Shown here piece by piece: positions 6,925-15,016 of a stretch of DNA of 25,257 bases (within the stretch, counting starts at the first letter, position 1; every line of letters begins with the position of its first letter). The translations under genes and the position numbers were made by a program. This DNA is from Ancrocorticia sp039812645 (GTDB lineage Bacteria; Actinomycetota; Actinomycetes; Actinomycetales; Actinomycetaceae): the NCBI GenBank assembly GCA_039812645.1, contig JBDIAV010000041.1, positions 1-25,257 of the forward strand, written 5' to 3'. The notes under the pieces are model-generated. The model made no database searches. It was given only the letters and a program-made list of their open reading frames with translations, and was not told where the DNA came from.

Positions 6925-7305
6925 GCAATGCCTCCCAAAGATGTTGGTCAGGCAACCCGGTTCACCGAGCGCCCGAGCAATACTAGGAAGCCCTGACGTT
7001 ACACATGTATGACGAAGAGCCTTTTGGACAGTGTGATCTCACATGATGAAAGTAATCTCCATCAACGACGACGGCGTCACCACCCACGAACACGATGCCC
7101 TAGGCCACCTTCACCTCCCCAGAAAGGCGAAAAAACAGGTTCTGACCTGCTATAACGCCAGCATGAGACTCGCTGGTCGGAAAACTCAACAGCGCAAGCA
7201 TGGCCGTTATACAGCCCCGCCCGAGAAGGATTGAGACACGAACGTCTATCCAGTCACACGCTGCATAAACAGCTGGAAAGGACGGACGACCAAGCCCTCA
7301 GGTTC
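6925..7305. other. 381-bp spacer upstream of uraA
   Basis: Holds the uraA promoter region (minus strand; TAGTAT near 6980 is a possible -10) and the terminator of the upstream minus-strand gene. Partly symmetric elements CGTTACACATGTATGACG near 7000 and TGTGA-TC-TCACA near 7032 could be regulatory. An open frame 7043-7234 on the plus strand has no ribosome binding site or family likeness and I do not call it. Confidence 0.4.
7130..7150 (-). terminator. Candidate terminator of the cysS-rlmB-hypothetical operon
   Basis: On the minus strand GCAGGT-CAGA-ACCTGT forms a short stem with a 4-nt loop directly followed by TTTTTT. It is about 155 bp past the last gene of the operon. The T-tract is good, the stem is short. 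Confidence 0.55.
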
Positions 7306-8643
7306 TTACTCGGGAGACCCAACGCTCGGGGCAGTATCGGCAGTAGGTGCGGTCGCAGCACTTCCGGCGCTCGCAGCAGAATGAAGCCGTGGAGCGAGCC
7401 CCTCGTATTCGAGAGCCGCCTGGACCCACTGCGTGGCGATAATTCGTGTGCCAGAGTTGACCGCGAGCGCTCCACCAATCACCGCAAGAATCTTGCCGGA
7501 AGGGCTATTCCACTTCCTAGCACCCGTTGCAAGCACGATGATTCCTAGCCCGGCCTGTAGCGAAGCCACCGCCTCCATCATGTGCGGGTGCTCCAGGTAG
7601 AGCTTGCGGTAAATCTTCCAGAAACTCGGCTTCGCACGCCCACGGCCAGCCACTTCGTAAGCCACCGTGGTCTGAATCCGCTCGCTAAACGACTTCGGTT
7701 CGAACACCACGGCACCTGGAATAAGGCGCGCTTCCAGCAGTCCGTCGAGACTATCTCCTACCTCGGGAGGTAGTCCCAGGGCCGCGGCCATATCGCGGCC
7801 CACCGCCGAAGGCTCTCCCACAAGCACGGCGCGCAACAGCTCACCATCGGCTTCAGGTAGGTCCTCGCACATTCGGGTCACAACCGCGCCATCACCTAGC
7901 TGCTCGTGAGCAAACTGGCGGGCGGCCTCGTTCTCCACAACCCACGGAACGTCTTCCAGTTTGTAGTCCCAGCGCCATACCACGCGGTTGCCGTCCTGGC
8001 GGATCGCCAGGACGGGCGGCTCCAGCCCACTGGGATCCATCGAGAGCATGATGACAAAGAGCGGGGAGACGTATGCCTTGCGGCGCGGCAGGGGAACGTC
8101 AGCGAGGATCGCCTTCGCCTTCCCCAGCTCAAACGCCGCGATAGGGCTGCCCGTCTGGGCTGCGTAGCGCGGTAGCTCTGCAAAGGAGAGATCCGAGATG
8201 AGAAGCATCGGCCCCTCACGCACCTCGGGGAATTCCTCACCTTCAATCTTCTCGCCGCCAGATTCGAATCCCCCTTCTTCCTCGGGGGCTTCGGCGGATT
8301 CCACGACGTCCACATCGTCCCACGTCACGTCCACCTCACCCAGATCAATATTTCCCCAGGCGACGTGCCCGTCAACCTCGATCTGGACCTTGCGGAGATC
8401 CTTACCCATCGTCTCAACAAGCTCAGCCAGGTTTGGCCCCGGCACCACGTTGCCGTCGTCGTCCAAACACGCCACGCGCTTACGCCGCCCGCGTACCGCA
8501 AGCTCGAAATCATACGAATCGCCCCGATCATGGCCGCGCGCGATGATCCGGTTGGCGGCGAAATACTCTTCGAAGCTCTCAATTGTGGCAAGAGTGTGGT
8601 CGAAGCGGATGATTTCTCCGATGACGGGACGCCAGATGGTCAT
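7306..8643 (-). CDS. Hypothetical protein with C-terminal hydrophobic segments
   Basis: A 445-residue protein I do not recognise. Residues 1-120 look like a compact globular domain starting MTIWRPVIGEIIRF. An acidic low-complexity linker follows (SAEAPEEEGG and EGEEFPEVREG, about 115-145), then a central domain with LLISDLSFAELPRYAAQTGS and LFVIMLSMDPSGLEPPVLA. The C-terminal third is basic (RGRAKPSFWKIYRKLYLEHP) and has two hydrophobic stretches around residues 365-405, so it may sit at the membrane, ending in an Ala/Ser/Thr-rich tail. It starts 28 bp after rlmB with a poor ribosome binding site and is probably the last gene of the cysS-rlmB operon. The acidic middle argues for a linker between two modules. 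Confidence 0.75.
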   Translation of the reverse strand: MTIWRPVIGEIIRFDHTLATIESFEEYFAANRIIARGHDRGDSYDFELAVRGRRKRVACLDDDGNVVPGPNLAELVETMGKDLRKVQIEVDGHVAWGNIDLGEVDVTWDDVDVVESAEAPEEEGGFESGGEKIEGEEFPEVREGPMLLISDLSFAELPRYAAQTGSPIAAFELGKAKAILADVPLPRRKAYVSPLFVIMLSMDPSGLEPPVLAIRQDGNRVVWRWDYKLEDVPWVVENEAARQFAHEQLGDGAVVTRMCEDLPEADGELLRAVLVGEPSAVGRDMAAALGLPPEVGDSLDGLLEARLIPGAVVFEPKSFSERIQTTVAYEVAGRGRAKPSFWKIYRKLYLEHPHMMEAVASLQAGLGIIVLATGARKWNSPSGKILAVIGGALAVNSGTRIIATQWVQAALEYEGLAPRLHSAASAGSAATAPTADTAPSVGSPE

Positions 8644-8671
8644 GTCAGGACTCGATTCTCATTCTGCTGAG

Positions 8672-9661
8672 TTAGTTGCTTGCGTTAGCTTCAGCTGCGG
8701 AGCGCAGCCTGTCGATTTGGTAGAGCGCAATTCCGGTGGCCACAGCAGCGTTCAGCGATTCCAGCTCAGTGGCGATCGGGATAGATGCGATAACGTCGCA
8801 GGTCTCTCGGGTCAGGCGCGCCAGCCCCTTCCCCTCGGAACCGGTGACCAACACCAGCGGCATATCAGCCAGCTTCAGTTCGTCGATCTGGGTATCTCCG
8901 CCACCGTCAAGGCCGACGACGAAGTATCCCGCCTTCTTGAGCGCCTCCAGTGAGCGGACAAGATTAGTTTCGCGGGCCACAGGCACGCGAGCCGCAGCGC
9001 CGGCCGAAACCTTCCACGCTGTCACGTTCACACCGGCCGAGCGACGCTCGGGGATAAGGATGCCATCGGCTTGGAAAGCACTAGCAGAACGCAACACGGC
9101 GCCCAAGTTGTGCGGATCTGTCACGGAATCGAGGGCCACAATAAGGCCTGGACGATCGTGGCGGGAGGCCCGTTCCAACAGGTCCTCAAGATCCTTGTAC
9201 ACGTAGGGAGGAACCTCGATGGCAACGCCCTGATGTACGGCGTCGTCTGTCATGCGGTCGAGTTCGGTGCGGGACACCTCGATGAGAGGGGCACCCAACG
9301 CGGTGGCGGTTCGCACGACCTCCCCGATGCGATCATCAGACACGGCCGAGCCCACCATGAACACGCGGGTCAACGGAATTCCGGAACGGACTGCCTCTAG
9401 CACCGGGTTGCGTCCGGCAATAAGCTCATGTCCCTCCTCCAAACGCAAGGCCGCACGCACGTGACTGACCTGGTGAGTGCGCTGCTCAGCAATCCGCTGA
9501 CGCGCCTCAGACTCCTTCTTACGCTTGTACGCCGGATGGTAGGTGCGCTCCTCAGCCTTCGGTGTGGGGCCCTTGCCCTCGAGGCGGCGGCGGTTGTGGC
9601 CGCCGGTACCAACCGTGGCCCCCTTCTTGCCCTTGGGGCGGCGAGTTCTATTGTCTGCCAT
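8672..9661 (-). CDS. rlmB: 23S rRNA (guanosine-2'-O-)-methyltransferase, TrmH/SpoU family
   Basis: SAM-dependent enzyme that methylates the 2'-O of a guanosine in 23S rRNA (G2251 in E. coli). The 329-residue protein has a long basic N-terminal extension (about 1-75) common in actinobacterial members, a substrate-binding domain starting HELIAGRNPVLEAV, and a C-terminal knotted SpoU domain with all three motifs: DPHNLGAVLRSA, LVTGSEGKGL and IPIATELESLNAAVATGIAL. In motif 3 the usual SLNVS is SLNAA. The ATG overlaps the cysS stop by one base (TAATG) with AGAAGGACG upstream, so the two are translationally coupled, a common actinobacterial arrangement. Confidence 0.93.
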   Translation of the reverse strand: MADNRTRRPKGKKGATVGTGGHNRRRLEGKGPTPKAEERTYHPAYKRKKESEARQRIAEQRTHQVSHVRAALRLEEGHELIAGRNPVLEAVRSGIPLTRVFMVGSAVSDDRIGEVVRTATALGAPLIEVSRTELDRMTDDAVHQGVAIEVPPYVYKDLEDLLERASRHDRPGLIVALDSVTDPHNLGAVLRSASAFQADGILIPERRSAGVNVTAWKVSAGAAARVPVARETNLVRSLEALKKAGYFVVGLDGGGDTQIDELKLADMPLVLVTGSEGKGLARLTRETCDVIASIPIATELESLNAAVATGIALYQIDRLRSAAEANASN

Positions 9662-11085
9662 TAGCGTCCTTCTATGTGCCAGTGGGCGCCGTCAGCGGAA
9701 TCCTCAACGGTGATTCCGGCGGCGGTCAGTGAATTTCGGAGAGCATCTGCGCGGGCCCAGTCCTTAGCTGCACGCGCTGCGGCGCGGTCCTCGAGGACCT
9801 GCGACACCAGGGCATCAAGCGCCTCGTGCGTACGATCGGAGCCAACCGCTGCTGAGCGCCACGGGTCCGCCAGGGGGTCCAGGCCAAGCACGTCGAGCAT
9901 GGCCCGTACCTGCGTCTGCACCTCGGTAATCGCCGGATCATCGCGCTCCGAAAGAGCGTTATTTCCCTGCGTCACCTTCTCATGAATGGCCGCCAGAGCT
10001 GCGGAAACATTGAGGTCGTCATCCATCGCGGTGGTGAAAGCCTCCGGAAGATCGTTCGGACCGAGGGCGGCGACGTCGTCGGCCGACACCTCACCGACAG
10101 CAGCGACAGAGCGCTCCACGAAACCGGACAGTCGCTCCCAAACGGCCGCGGCTTCCTTCAACGTCTCCGGAGAGTAGGCGACCGTCGAACGGTAATGCAC
10201 CGTACCGAGCGCGAAGCGCAGCACCACCGGAGGCACCTCTTTGACGATATTACGGACCGTCAGCGAGTTGCCGAGCGACTTGCTCATCTTCTCGCCCTCG
10301 ATCGTCACCCAGGCGTTATGCATCCAATAGCGCGCGAACTCGCGGCCCGCGGCATGGGACTGCGCCTGCTCGTTCTCGTGATGCGGGAAGCGCAGGTCGA
10401 TGCCGCCGCCGTGAATATCGAAGGTGTCACCCAAGTAGCGGCCAGACATGGCCGAGCACTCAATGTGCCAACCCGGGCGGCCGCGACCCCACGGGGAATC
10501 CCACGCGGCGTCGGCCGGCTCGCCAGGCTTGGGAGCCTTCCACAACGCGAAATCATGCGGGCCGCGCTTGTCCGGCTCCATATCCGACTCATCCGTCACC
10601 ATATTCGAGACGGCTTGGCGCGTCAGCGAGCCATAATCCTTGAGCGAGCTGACGTCGAAGTACACGTTCCCCGGGTTGCCCACGTAAGCATGACCGGCGT
10701 CGATAATCTCCTGAATAAGTGCGATCATCTCGGGTACGTGACCGGTGGCGCGCGGCTCGTAGGTGGGCGGCAGCAGGCCGAGGGTGCGGTAAGCCTCCGC
10801 GAACTCCTGCTCAAACTTGTAGGCCCATGCCCACCACGGTTCGCCCGCCTCAGCGGACTTCGCAAGAATCTTGTCATCGATATCCGTAACGTTACGGATC
10901 ATGGTGACGTCATAGCCGCAGCGGCGCATCCAACGCACCAGCACATCAAACGCAAGAGCAGAACGAATATGTCCAATATGCGGGGAGCCCTGAACAGTGG
11001 CACCACACAGGTACACACCGACCTTCCCCGGGGTGAGGGGGACAAATTCCCGCTGAATGTGGGTGGCGGAATCGTAGATACTCAA
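9661..11085 (-). CDS. cysS: Cysteinyl-tRNA synthetase
   Basis: Class I synthetase that charges tRNA-Cys. HIGH is present as SPHIGHIRSAL, KMSKS as EKMSKSLGNS, and the zinc ligands of the family are visible in CGATV, GWHIECSAM and FPHHENE (two Cys, His, Glu). Length 474-476 residues is normal and the C-terminal anticodon region is complete. Start choice: the GTG at 11091 directly abuts the only Shine-Dalgarno sequence (AGGGGG), leaving no spacer, whereas the in-frame TTG at 11085 has it five bases upstream, so I place the start there. First gene of the cysS-rlmB-hypothetical operon; diverges from the MFS gene. Confidence 0.95.
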   Translation of the reverse strand: MSIYDSATHIQREFVPLTPGKVGVYLCGATVQGSPHIGHIRSALAFDVLVRWMRRCGYDVTMIRNVTDIDDKILAKSAEAGEPWWAWAYKFEQEFAEAYRTLGLLPPTYEPRATGHVPEMIALIQEIIDAGHAYVGNPGNVYFDVSSLKDYGSLTRQAVSNMVTDESDMEPDKRGPHDFALWKAPKPGEPADAAWDSPWGRGRPGWHIECSAMSGRYLGDTFDIHGGGIDLRFPHHENEQAQSHAAGREFARYWMHNAWVTIEGEKMSKSLGNSLTVRNIVKEVPPVVLRFALGTVHYRSTVAYSPETLKEAAAVWERLSGFVERSVAAVGEVSADDVAALGPNDLPEAFTTAMDDDLNVSAALAAIHEKVTQGNNALSERDDPAITEVQTQVRAMLDVLGLDPLADPWRSAAVGSDRTHEALDALVSQVLEDRAAARAAKDWARADALRNSLTAAGITVEDSADGAHWHIEGR

Positions 11086-11202
11086 GCTCACCCCCTAAGA
11101 CTATCGTTAAGCGAGCAAATGCGGCATGATCGAGCCGCAAGAAGGGCTGGGTGTCACGTCCTGTCCGCCACCTGGTCGGCACAAATGGGAAGGCGGACGG
11201 TT

Positions 11203-11244
11203 TTGGAGGGCACCGGTTGCTTAGATTGGAGGGCACCGGTTGCT
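11203..11244. repeat. Two tandem copies of a 19-mer
   Basis: TTGGAGGGCACCGGTTGCT at 11203-11221 and 11226-11244, identical, period 23 bp. Confidence 0.9.
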
Positions 11245-11246
11245 CC

Positions 11247-11297
11247 GAGAGGTAACGGATTTTAGACAGGTAACGGATCTTCGGACAGGTAACGGAT
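11247..11297. repeat. Three tandem copies of a 14-mer
   Basis: GASAGGTAACGGAT at 11247-11260, 11265-11278 and 11284-11297 (first copy with one change), periods 18 and 19 bp. The last copy overlaps the start of a hairpin in which ACCCT pairs with AGGGT and GATAG with CTATC. Confidence 0.9.
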
Positions 11298-11436
11298 AGA
11301 GCACCCTCCGTTAGGGTCGACTATCTAAGAAAGAGTTACCTATCCAAAATGGACGCAGGAAGAATCCCATGATCGACGACGGCGAATTCCCGGTCACCTA
11401 CTGACCAGGGTCGCCCCAACCACGTAAGGTGTGGCC

Positions 11437-12789
11437 ATGAGTTCGACAGACAAGCGCCGCTCCTACGGATTTCTTAACCGCGGAGTCTGGACGTGGGCCA
11501 TCTGGGATTGGGGATCGGCGGCATTTAACGCAGTCGTCACCACGTTCGTGTTCGCCACCTACCTCGCTAATGACAAGCTCTTTGGACCCGATGCGAACTC
11601 TCTGCTCGGGTGGGTGTTGGCCGCAGCAGGCATCTTCGTTGCGCTCACCGCGCCAGCCGTCGGGCAGTGGACCGACCGCTCGGGCAAACGGAACACGTCG
11701 CTGACAATAGCGACTATCGGCGTCGTCATTATTATGGCGCTACTGTTCTTCGTCAAACCCGACGGAGGCGGCTTCTACATGTGGCTCGGGTTGATCCTGT
11801 TGGCACTCGGAAACATCATCTTCGAGACTGGCTCTGTGGTCTACAACTCGATGGTCACCGACGTGTCCACGCCAAAAACAGTCGGCCGCGTCTCCGGATT
11901 CGGCTGGGGTATGGGCTATGTTGGTGGCATTGTGCTGCTCGCGATTCTCTACGTGGGGTTCATCGCGCCGGAGGTTGGCTGGTTCGGAGTGACTTCCAAG
12001 GACGGGCAGAACATCCGCGTCTCGATGATCATCGCTGCCATCTGGTTCCTTATCTCCGCCCTACCGCTCATGATCACGGGCAAAAATCGCCCGCCCGTGG
12101 GCGATCAGACCAGCGGAATTGTTGAGGCATATAAGCAGGTCATCCGCTCGCTCGTACGATTCTGGCGAGAAGATCGCTCCGTCGTATGGTTCCTCATTTC
12201 ATCGGCTATCTACCGAGACGGCCTCGCCGGAGTGTTTTCCTTCGGTGGCGTTCTCGCCGCAGCCGCCTTCGGATTCTCACCGGGCCAGGTGCTCATCTTC
12301 GGCATCGCCGCGAACGTCGTTGCCGGTATTGCCACCATCGTGTTCGGACGCATGGATGACAAACTCGGATCCCGAGCCGTCATCGTACTGTCGCTCGTCC
12401 TTATGGTGGTCTCAGGCATGGTGATCTTCTTCTTCCACGCCGGCATCAACCTCGGCCCCATCCAGCTCGACTCCACCACGATGTTCTGGGTGTTTGGGCT
12501 CATCCTCTGTATCTTCGTGGGACCAACCCAGTCCTCCTCGCGCACCTACCTCGCGCGCATCGCTCCCCCGGGCGAGGAGGGCGAACTCTTCGGATTGTAT
12601 GCAACCACGGGCCGCGCCGTCTCCTTCATGGCCCCCTTCATGTACGCCACCTCGATCACCATTGCCGCCGGAGCGCTGGGCGTTGCAAAATCGGAAGTGG
12701 CCTACTTCGGCATCCTCGGCATCGCGCTCGTGCTGCTCGTGGGCCTGTTGGCCTTCCTGCCGGTGAAGGCGCGGGCAGCGGAGAAGTAG
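11437..12789 (+). CDS. MFS transporter, UMF1 (Atg22-like) type
   Basis: A 450-residue integral membrane protein with about 12 hydrophobic segments. The N-terminus VWTWAIWDWGSAAFNAVV is typical of the UMF1 branch of the major facilitator superfamily (related to the yeast vacuolar effluxer Atg22), as is the loop GQWTDRSGKRN between helices 2 and 3, the MFS motif A position. TQSSSRTYLARIAPPGEEGE in the C-terminal half is also typical. Substrate is unknown for most members. The ATG at 11437 is preferred over GTG 11431 because AAGG lies seven bases upstream. Its 3' end, with stop and 37 bp beyond, is repeated at 14959-15016. Confidence 0.9.
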   Translation: MSSTDKRRSYGFLNRGVWTWAIWDWGSAAFNAVVTTFVFATYLANDKLFGPDANSLLGWVLAAAGIFVALTAPAVGQWTDRSGKRNTSLTIATIGVVIIMALLFFVKPDGGGFYMWLGLILLALGNIIFETGSVVYNSMVTDVSTPKTVGRVSGFGWGMGYVGGIVLLAILYVGFIAPEVGWFGVTSKDGQNIRVSMIIAAIWFLISALPLMITGKNRPPVGDQTSGIVEAYKQVIRSLVRFWREDRSVVWFLISSAIYRDGLAGVFSFGGVLAAAAFGFSPGQVLIFGIAANVVAGIATIVFGRMDDKLGSRAVIVLSLVLMVVSGMVIFFFHAGINLGPIQLDSTTMFWVFGLILCIFVGPTQSSSRTYLARIAPPGEEGELFGLYATTGRAVSFMAPFMYATSITIAAGALGVAKSEVAYFGILGIALVLLVGLLAFLPVKARAAEK

Positions 12790-12826
12790 GGTTTCGGGGC
12801 GACGACGGCACGGACGGCCAGTACGT
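12769..12826. repeat. 58-bp direct repeat, left copy (MFS 3' end)
   Basis: Covers the last codons and stop of the MFS gene and 37 bp of trailer. It matches 14959-15016 with three mismatches in 58 positions, 2190 bp apart. Confidence 0.92.
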
Positions 12827-12860
12827 TTGCAGGCGGTTGGACGCGCTCCGTTTGCAGGCG
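12824..12860. repeat. Tandem 12-mer in the MFS trailer
   Basis: CGTTTGCAGGCG at 12824-12835 and 12849-12860, period 25 bp. Confidence 0.8.
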
Positions 12861-12914
12861 CTGAGAAGTATTCGTAGGTTCGGCGAGTCCTTGGCTCCCG
12901 CGTGGAAAATCCAT

Positions 12915-12977
12915 CTCCGGAATCCCAACACGTGTGCGGCATGGGTACAAAGGGTGAGGGATTCCGGAGTTGTTTTT
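12915..12977 (+). terminator. Terminator after the MFS gene
   Basis: CTCCGGAATCCC (12915-12926) pairs perfectly with GGGATTCCGGAG (12958-12969), followed by TTGTTTTT. The 31-nt loop is unusually large for an intrinsic terminator. It isolates the MFS gene from the acetyltransferase gene. Confidence 0.65.
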
Positions 12978-13021
12978 CACAGCCCCGGTCAAGAAGAACG
13001 AAATGATCATGGAACGACCAC

Positions 13022-13492
13022 ATGCACATTGAACAACTCACACAGAAGAACGCTGAAACAATCGCCGATACCTGGAAATATCCTGGCATCTACGCCTTCT
13101 ACAATATGACGGCGGACCCTGAGGATTACGAGGAAATTGTTACTGCGCAGATGCGGCGCGATTACTACTATCAAGTTATCGACGACGGCAAGTTGCACGG
13201 TTTCTTCGCGTTGTATCAAGACGACGACGCCGTCGAACTCGGCTTGGGTCTGCGCCCCGATCTGGCGGGACACGGGCACGGTGAGACATTCGTCCGCCTG
13301 ATTCTCAATTTCATCTCGGAGGTGTCCGCAGCCCACGTCGCACGGCTGGCAGTCGCAGAGTTCAACGAACGAGCGATCACGGTATACCGACGTGTGGGTT
13401 TTGTCGAGACTCGAAGGTACGAGCAGGAGACTAATAACTCGATCTACGAATTCGTAGAGATGGAAAAGCAGATCACTCACGCACACAAGTGA
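13022..13492 (+). CDS. GNAT-family N-acetyltransferase
   Basis: A 156-residue single-domain acetyltransferase. The central strand and acetyl-CoA loop read VELGLGLRPDLAGHGHGETF (residues 71-90), the R/Q-x-x-G-x-G/A motif of motif A, and NERAITVYRRVGFVE is the typical C-terminal motif B of small GNATs. Acceptor unknown. The ATG at 13022 is preceded by GGAA eight bases upstream. It overlaps the ATPase gene tail to tail by 16 bp. It lies inside the segment bounded by the 58-bp direct repeats. Confidence 0.88.
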   Translation: MHIEQLTQKNAETIADTWKYPGIYAFYNMTADPEDYEEIVTAQMRRDYYYQVIDDGKLHGFFALYQDDDAVELGLGLRPDLAGHGHGETFVRLILNFISEVSAAHVARLAVAEFNERAITVYRRVGFVETRRYEQETNNSIYEFVEMEKQITHAHK

Positions 13493-14712
13493 CCGAGGCT
13501 CACCACCATGGTTCCATCGTCCCGGGGATAGCTCGCTTCACCTGCGGTAAGAATGACAAGACCGCAGAGTTGGTCTCTATGGATGTCATCCACTTTCTCG
13601 GCAAATACTCGCAGATTACGCGCTGCCTGCTCGATTGCCCGCTCTCCACCCAACTTCACCTCAATAGCTATCCAACGCCCGTCCCGAAGCTGAACGATCG
13701 CATCGACTTCCAGTCCAGTCTCGTCACGGTAGTGGAAGACCGTCCCATCAAGAACACTTGCGTAGACACGCAGGTCACGCACACACAACGACTCGAAAAG
13801 GAATCCAAAAGTTTCGAGATCATTGACCAGACGGTCCGCCGTACAGCCCAACAGTTGTGCAGCCAACGAAGGATCAACAAAATGCCACTTGGGTTTCACT
13901 CGTTTGCGAACATTCGACCGTAGCTTCGGAGACCAGGCAGGCTGCTCCTCAAGAACAAAGACTCTCGTGAGAGTGTCCAAATAGCTTCGCACAGTCCTCG
14001 GGTTGAGATCGGCTTCAGCTGCAAGTTTGCCCTGGTTGGCCTCGGTGGCCGTGTTTCTGGCTATTGCTCGTAGGAGCGCTTGCATCCGAATCGGATCTGC
14101 TTTGGGAAGGTCAGCAGGCAACTCGGCGCGGGCAATGCTGTCAAGATAAGCTCCGAGATACACGTTCGGATCCGAAGCTTTTCCAGTAACCAGTGCGGGC
14201 CATCCACCCCGCACTGTCAGCGACGCATAGTCAGGTACCGTCAGTCCACCAAAACCACTCGGTTTCTCCCCTTCAAAGAGACCTGAGAAACTCACCTCAT
14301 TGAGGCTGTCCCTGCTCTCCTGCAAGCTCATCGGGCGCAATGTGAGCCGCCCAAATCGCCCCGCCCCACTGTGTCGGGTGACATCATCGGCTGGAGCTGC
14401 CGACCCAGTAAAGATGAACTGTCCAGATTGTTGGCGCCGATCAATCTCGGCACGCGCCACGTTCCACAGTTCTGGGGCTAGTTGCCATTCGTCCACCACT
14501 CGGGGAACCGCTCCCTGCAAAACACGTTCGGGCATGACCTGAGCCATTTGCCTGACCTGAGGACTAGTGTCCAAACGAATAGCACTTCCAGCATGAGCGA
14601 GAGCTGTCTCCGACTTACCAGATGCTCTCGACCCATCGAGCAGGACGCCACCCAGTGATGCGAGGCTCCTGGAGAGCCGAGAATCGACAACCCGGGGCCA
14701 ATACTCAGCCAT
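13477..14712 (-). CDS. AAA_14 / DUF4143 ATPase
   Basis: A 411-residue P-loop ATPase of the STAND/archaeal-ATPase-like group. Walker A is GSRASGKS (27-34), Walker B RVVDEWQ (71-77), and FIFTGSA (99-105) is the sensor strand. A winged-helix-like stretch (about 225-258, KLAAEADLNPRTVRSYLDTL) is followed by the DUF4143 part. The C-terminus has a restriction-endonuclease-fold pattern: GLEVDAIV (333-340) and AIEVKLG (349-355), i.e. D-x(n)-E-x-K. Relatives are widespread and mostly uncharacterised. The ATG at 14712 with GGAG five bases upstream is preferred over a GTG at 14730. A regular array of iterons begins 39 bp upstream of the start, suggesting that the protein or a partner binds there. Confidence 0.9.
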   Translation of the reverse strand: MAEYWPRVVDSRLSRSLASLGGVLLDGSRASGKSETALAHAGSAIRLDTSPQVRQMAQVMPERVLQGAVPRVVDEWQLAPELWNVARAEIDRRQQSGQFIFTGSAAPADDVTRHSGAGRFGRLTLRPMSLQESRDSLNEVSFSGLFEGEKPSGFGGLTVPDYASLTVRGGWPALVTGKASDPNVYLGAYLDSIARAELPADLPKADPIRMQALLRAIARNTATEANQGKLAAEADLNPRTVRSYLDTLTRVFVLEEQPAWSPKLRSNVRKRVKPKWHFVDPSLAAQLLGCTADRLVNDLETFGFLFESLCVRDLRVYASVLDGTVFHYRDETGLEVDAIVQLRDGRWIAIEVKLGGERAIEQAARNLRVFAEKVDDIHRDQLCGLVILTAGEASYPRDDGTMVVSLGHLCA

Positions 14713-14750
14713 GACATCTCCATCCCTCACGCGCGAAATCTGAACCGACT

Positions 14751-14906
14751 ACCACGTCTACGTGAATCAAAATACCATGTTTACGTTCTCCTAGATACCA
14801 TCTTTACGTGAATCGAAGTACCACGTTTACGCTCCCGCGGAACCTTTGTCGAGCTGTAACAGCGGGGTGACGCCGAGGGGACCACGTTTACGTTCCCGTG
14901 GAACCT
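14751..14906. repeat. Iteron array upstream of the ATPase gene
   Basis: Consensus ACCAYGTTTACG occurs at 14751-14762, 14774-14785, 14797-14808 and 14820-14831, each exactly 23 bp after the last, and again at 14881-14892. The fourth and fifth copies share a longer 26-base block with two differences. The fifth contains the stem GTTCC-CGT-GGAAC. Read towards the ATPase gene the element is CGTAAACRTGGT. Confidence 0.9.
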
Positions 14907-14958
14907 ATCGCGTGGTGAGGGCCCAGCAATAGTCCGTAGTTCAGAGTGACGACGGCAC

Positions 14959-15016
14959 GCGCGGGCGGCGGAGAAGTAGGGTTTCGGGGCGACGACGGCG
15001 CGGACGGCCAGTTCGT
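14959..15016. repeat. 58-bp direct repeat, right copy
   Basis: Matches the MFS 3' end (12769-12826) with three mismatches, including the stop codon of that gene, in the same orientation. Confidence 0.92.

Larger units (their letters stand above)
11086..11436. other. Divergent cysS / MFS spacer with short tandem repeats
   Basis: About 350 bp without a confident gene. It holds two sets of tandem repeats (11203-11244 and 11247-11297), a nested hairpin (11295-11325) and an 11-codon open frame (11369-11404, MIDDGEFPVTY) with AGGAAG six bases upstream of its ATG that ends 32 bp before the MFS start. Promoters for both flanking genes must lie here, but I cannot place them with confidence. Confidence 0.5.

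Noticed and set aside
7043..7234. 63-codon plus-strand open frame upstream of uraA
   Set aside because: No ribosome binding site, no recognisable sequence character, and it runs over a minus-strand terminator.
9982..11265. Long plus-strand open frame (427 codons)
   Set aside because: Antisense to cysS, whose motifs are all intact; the translation is Arg/His-rich, typical of a shadow frame at high GC.
14751..14892. CRISPR-like array
   Set aside because: The 12-bp elements with 11-bp spacers are far too short for CRISPR repeats and spacers, and no cas genes are present.
12769..15016. Insertion sequence or transposon
   Set aside because: Flanking copies are direct, not terminal inverted, and neither enclosed gene is a transposase; 58 bp is too long for a target-site duplication.
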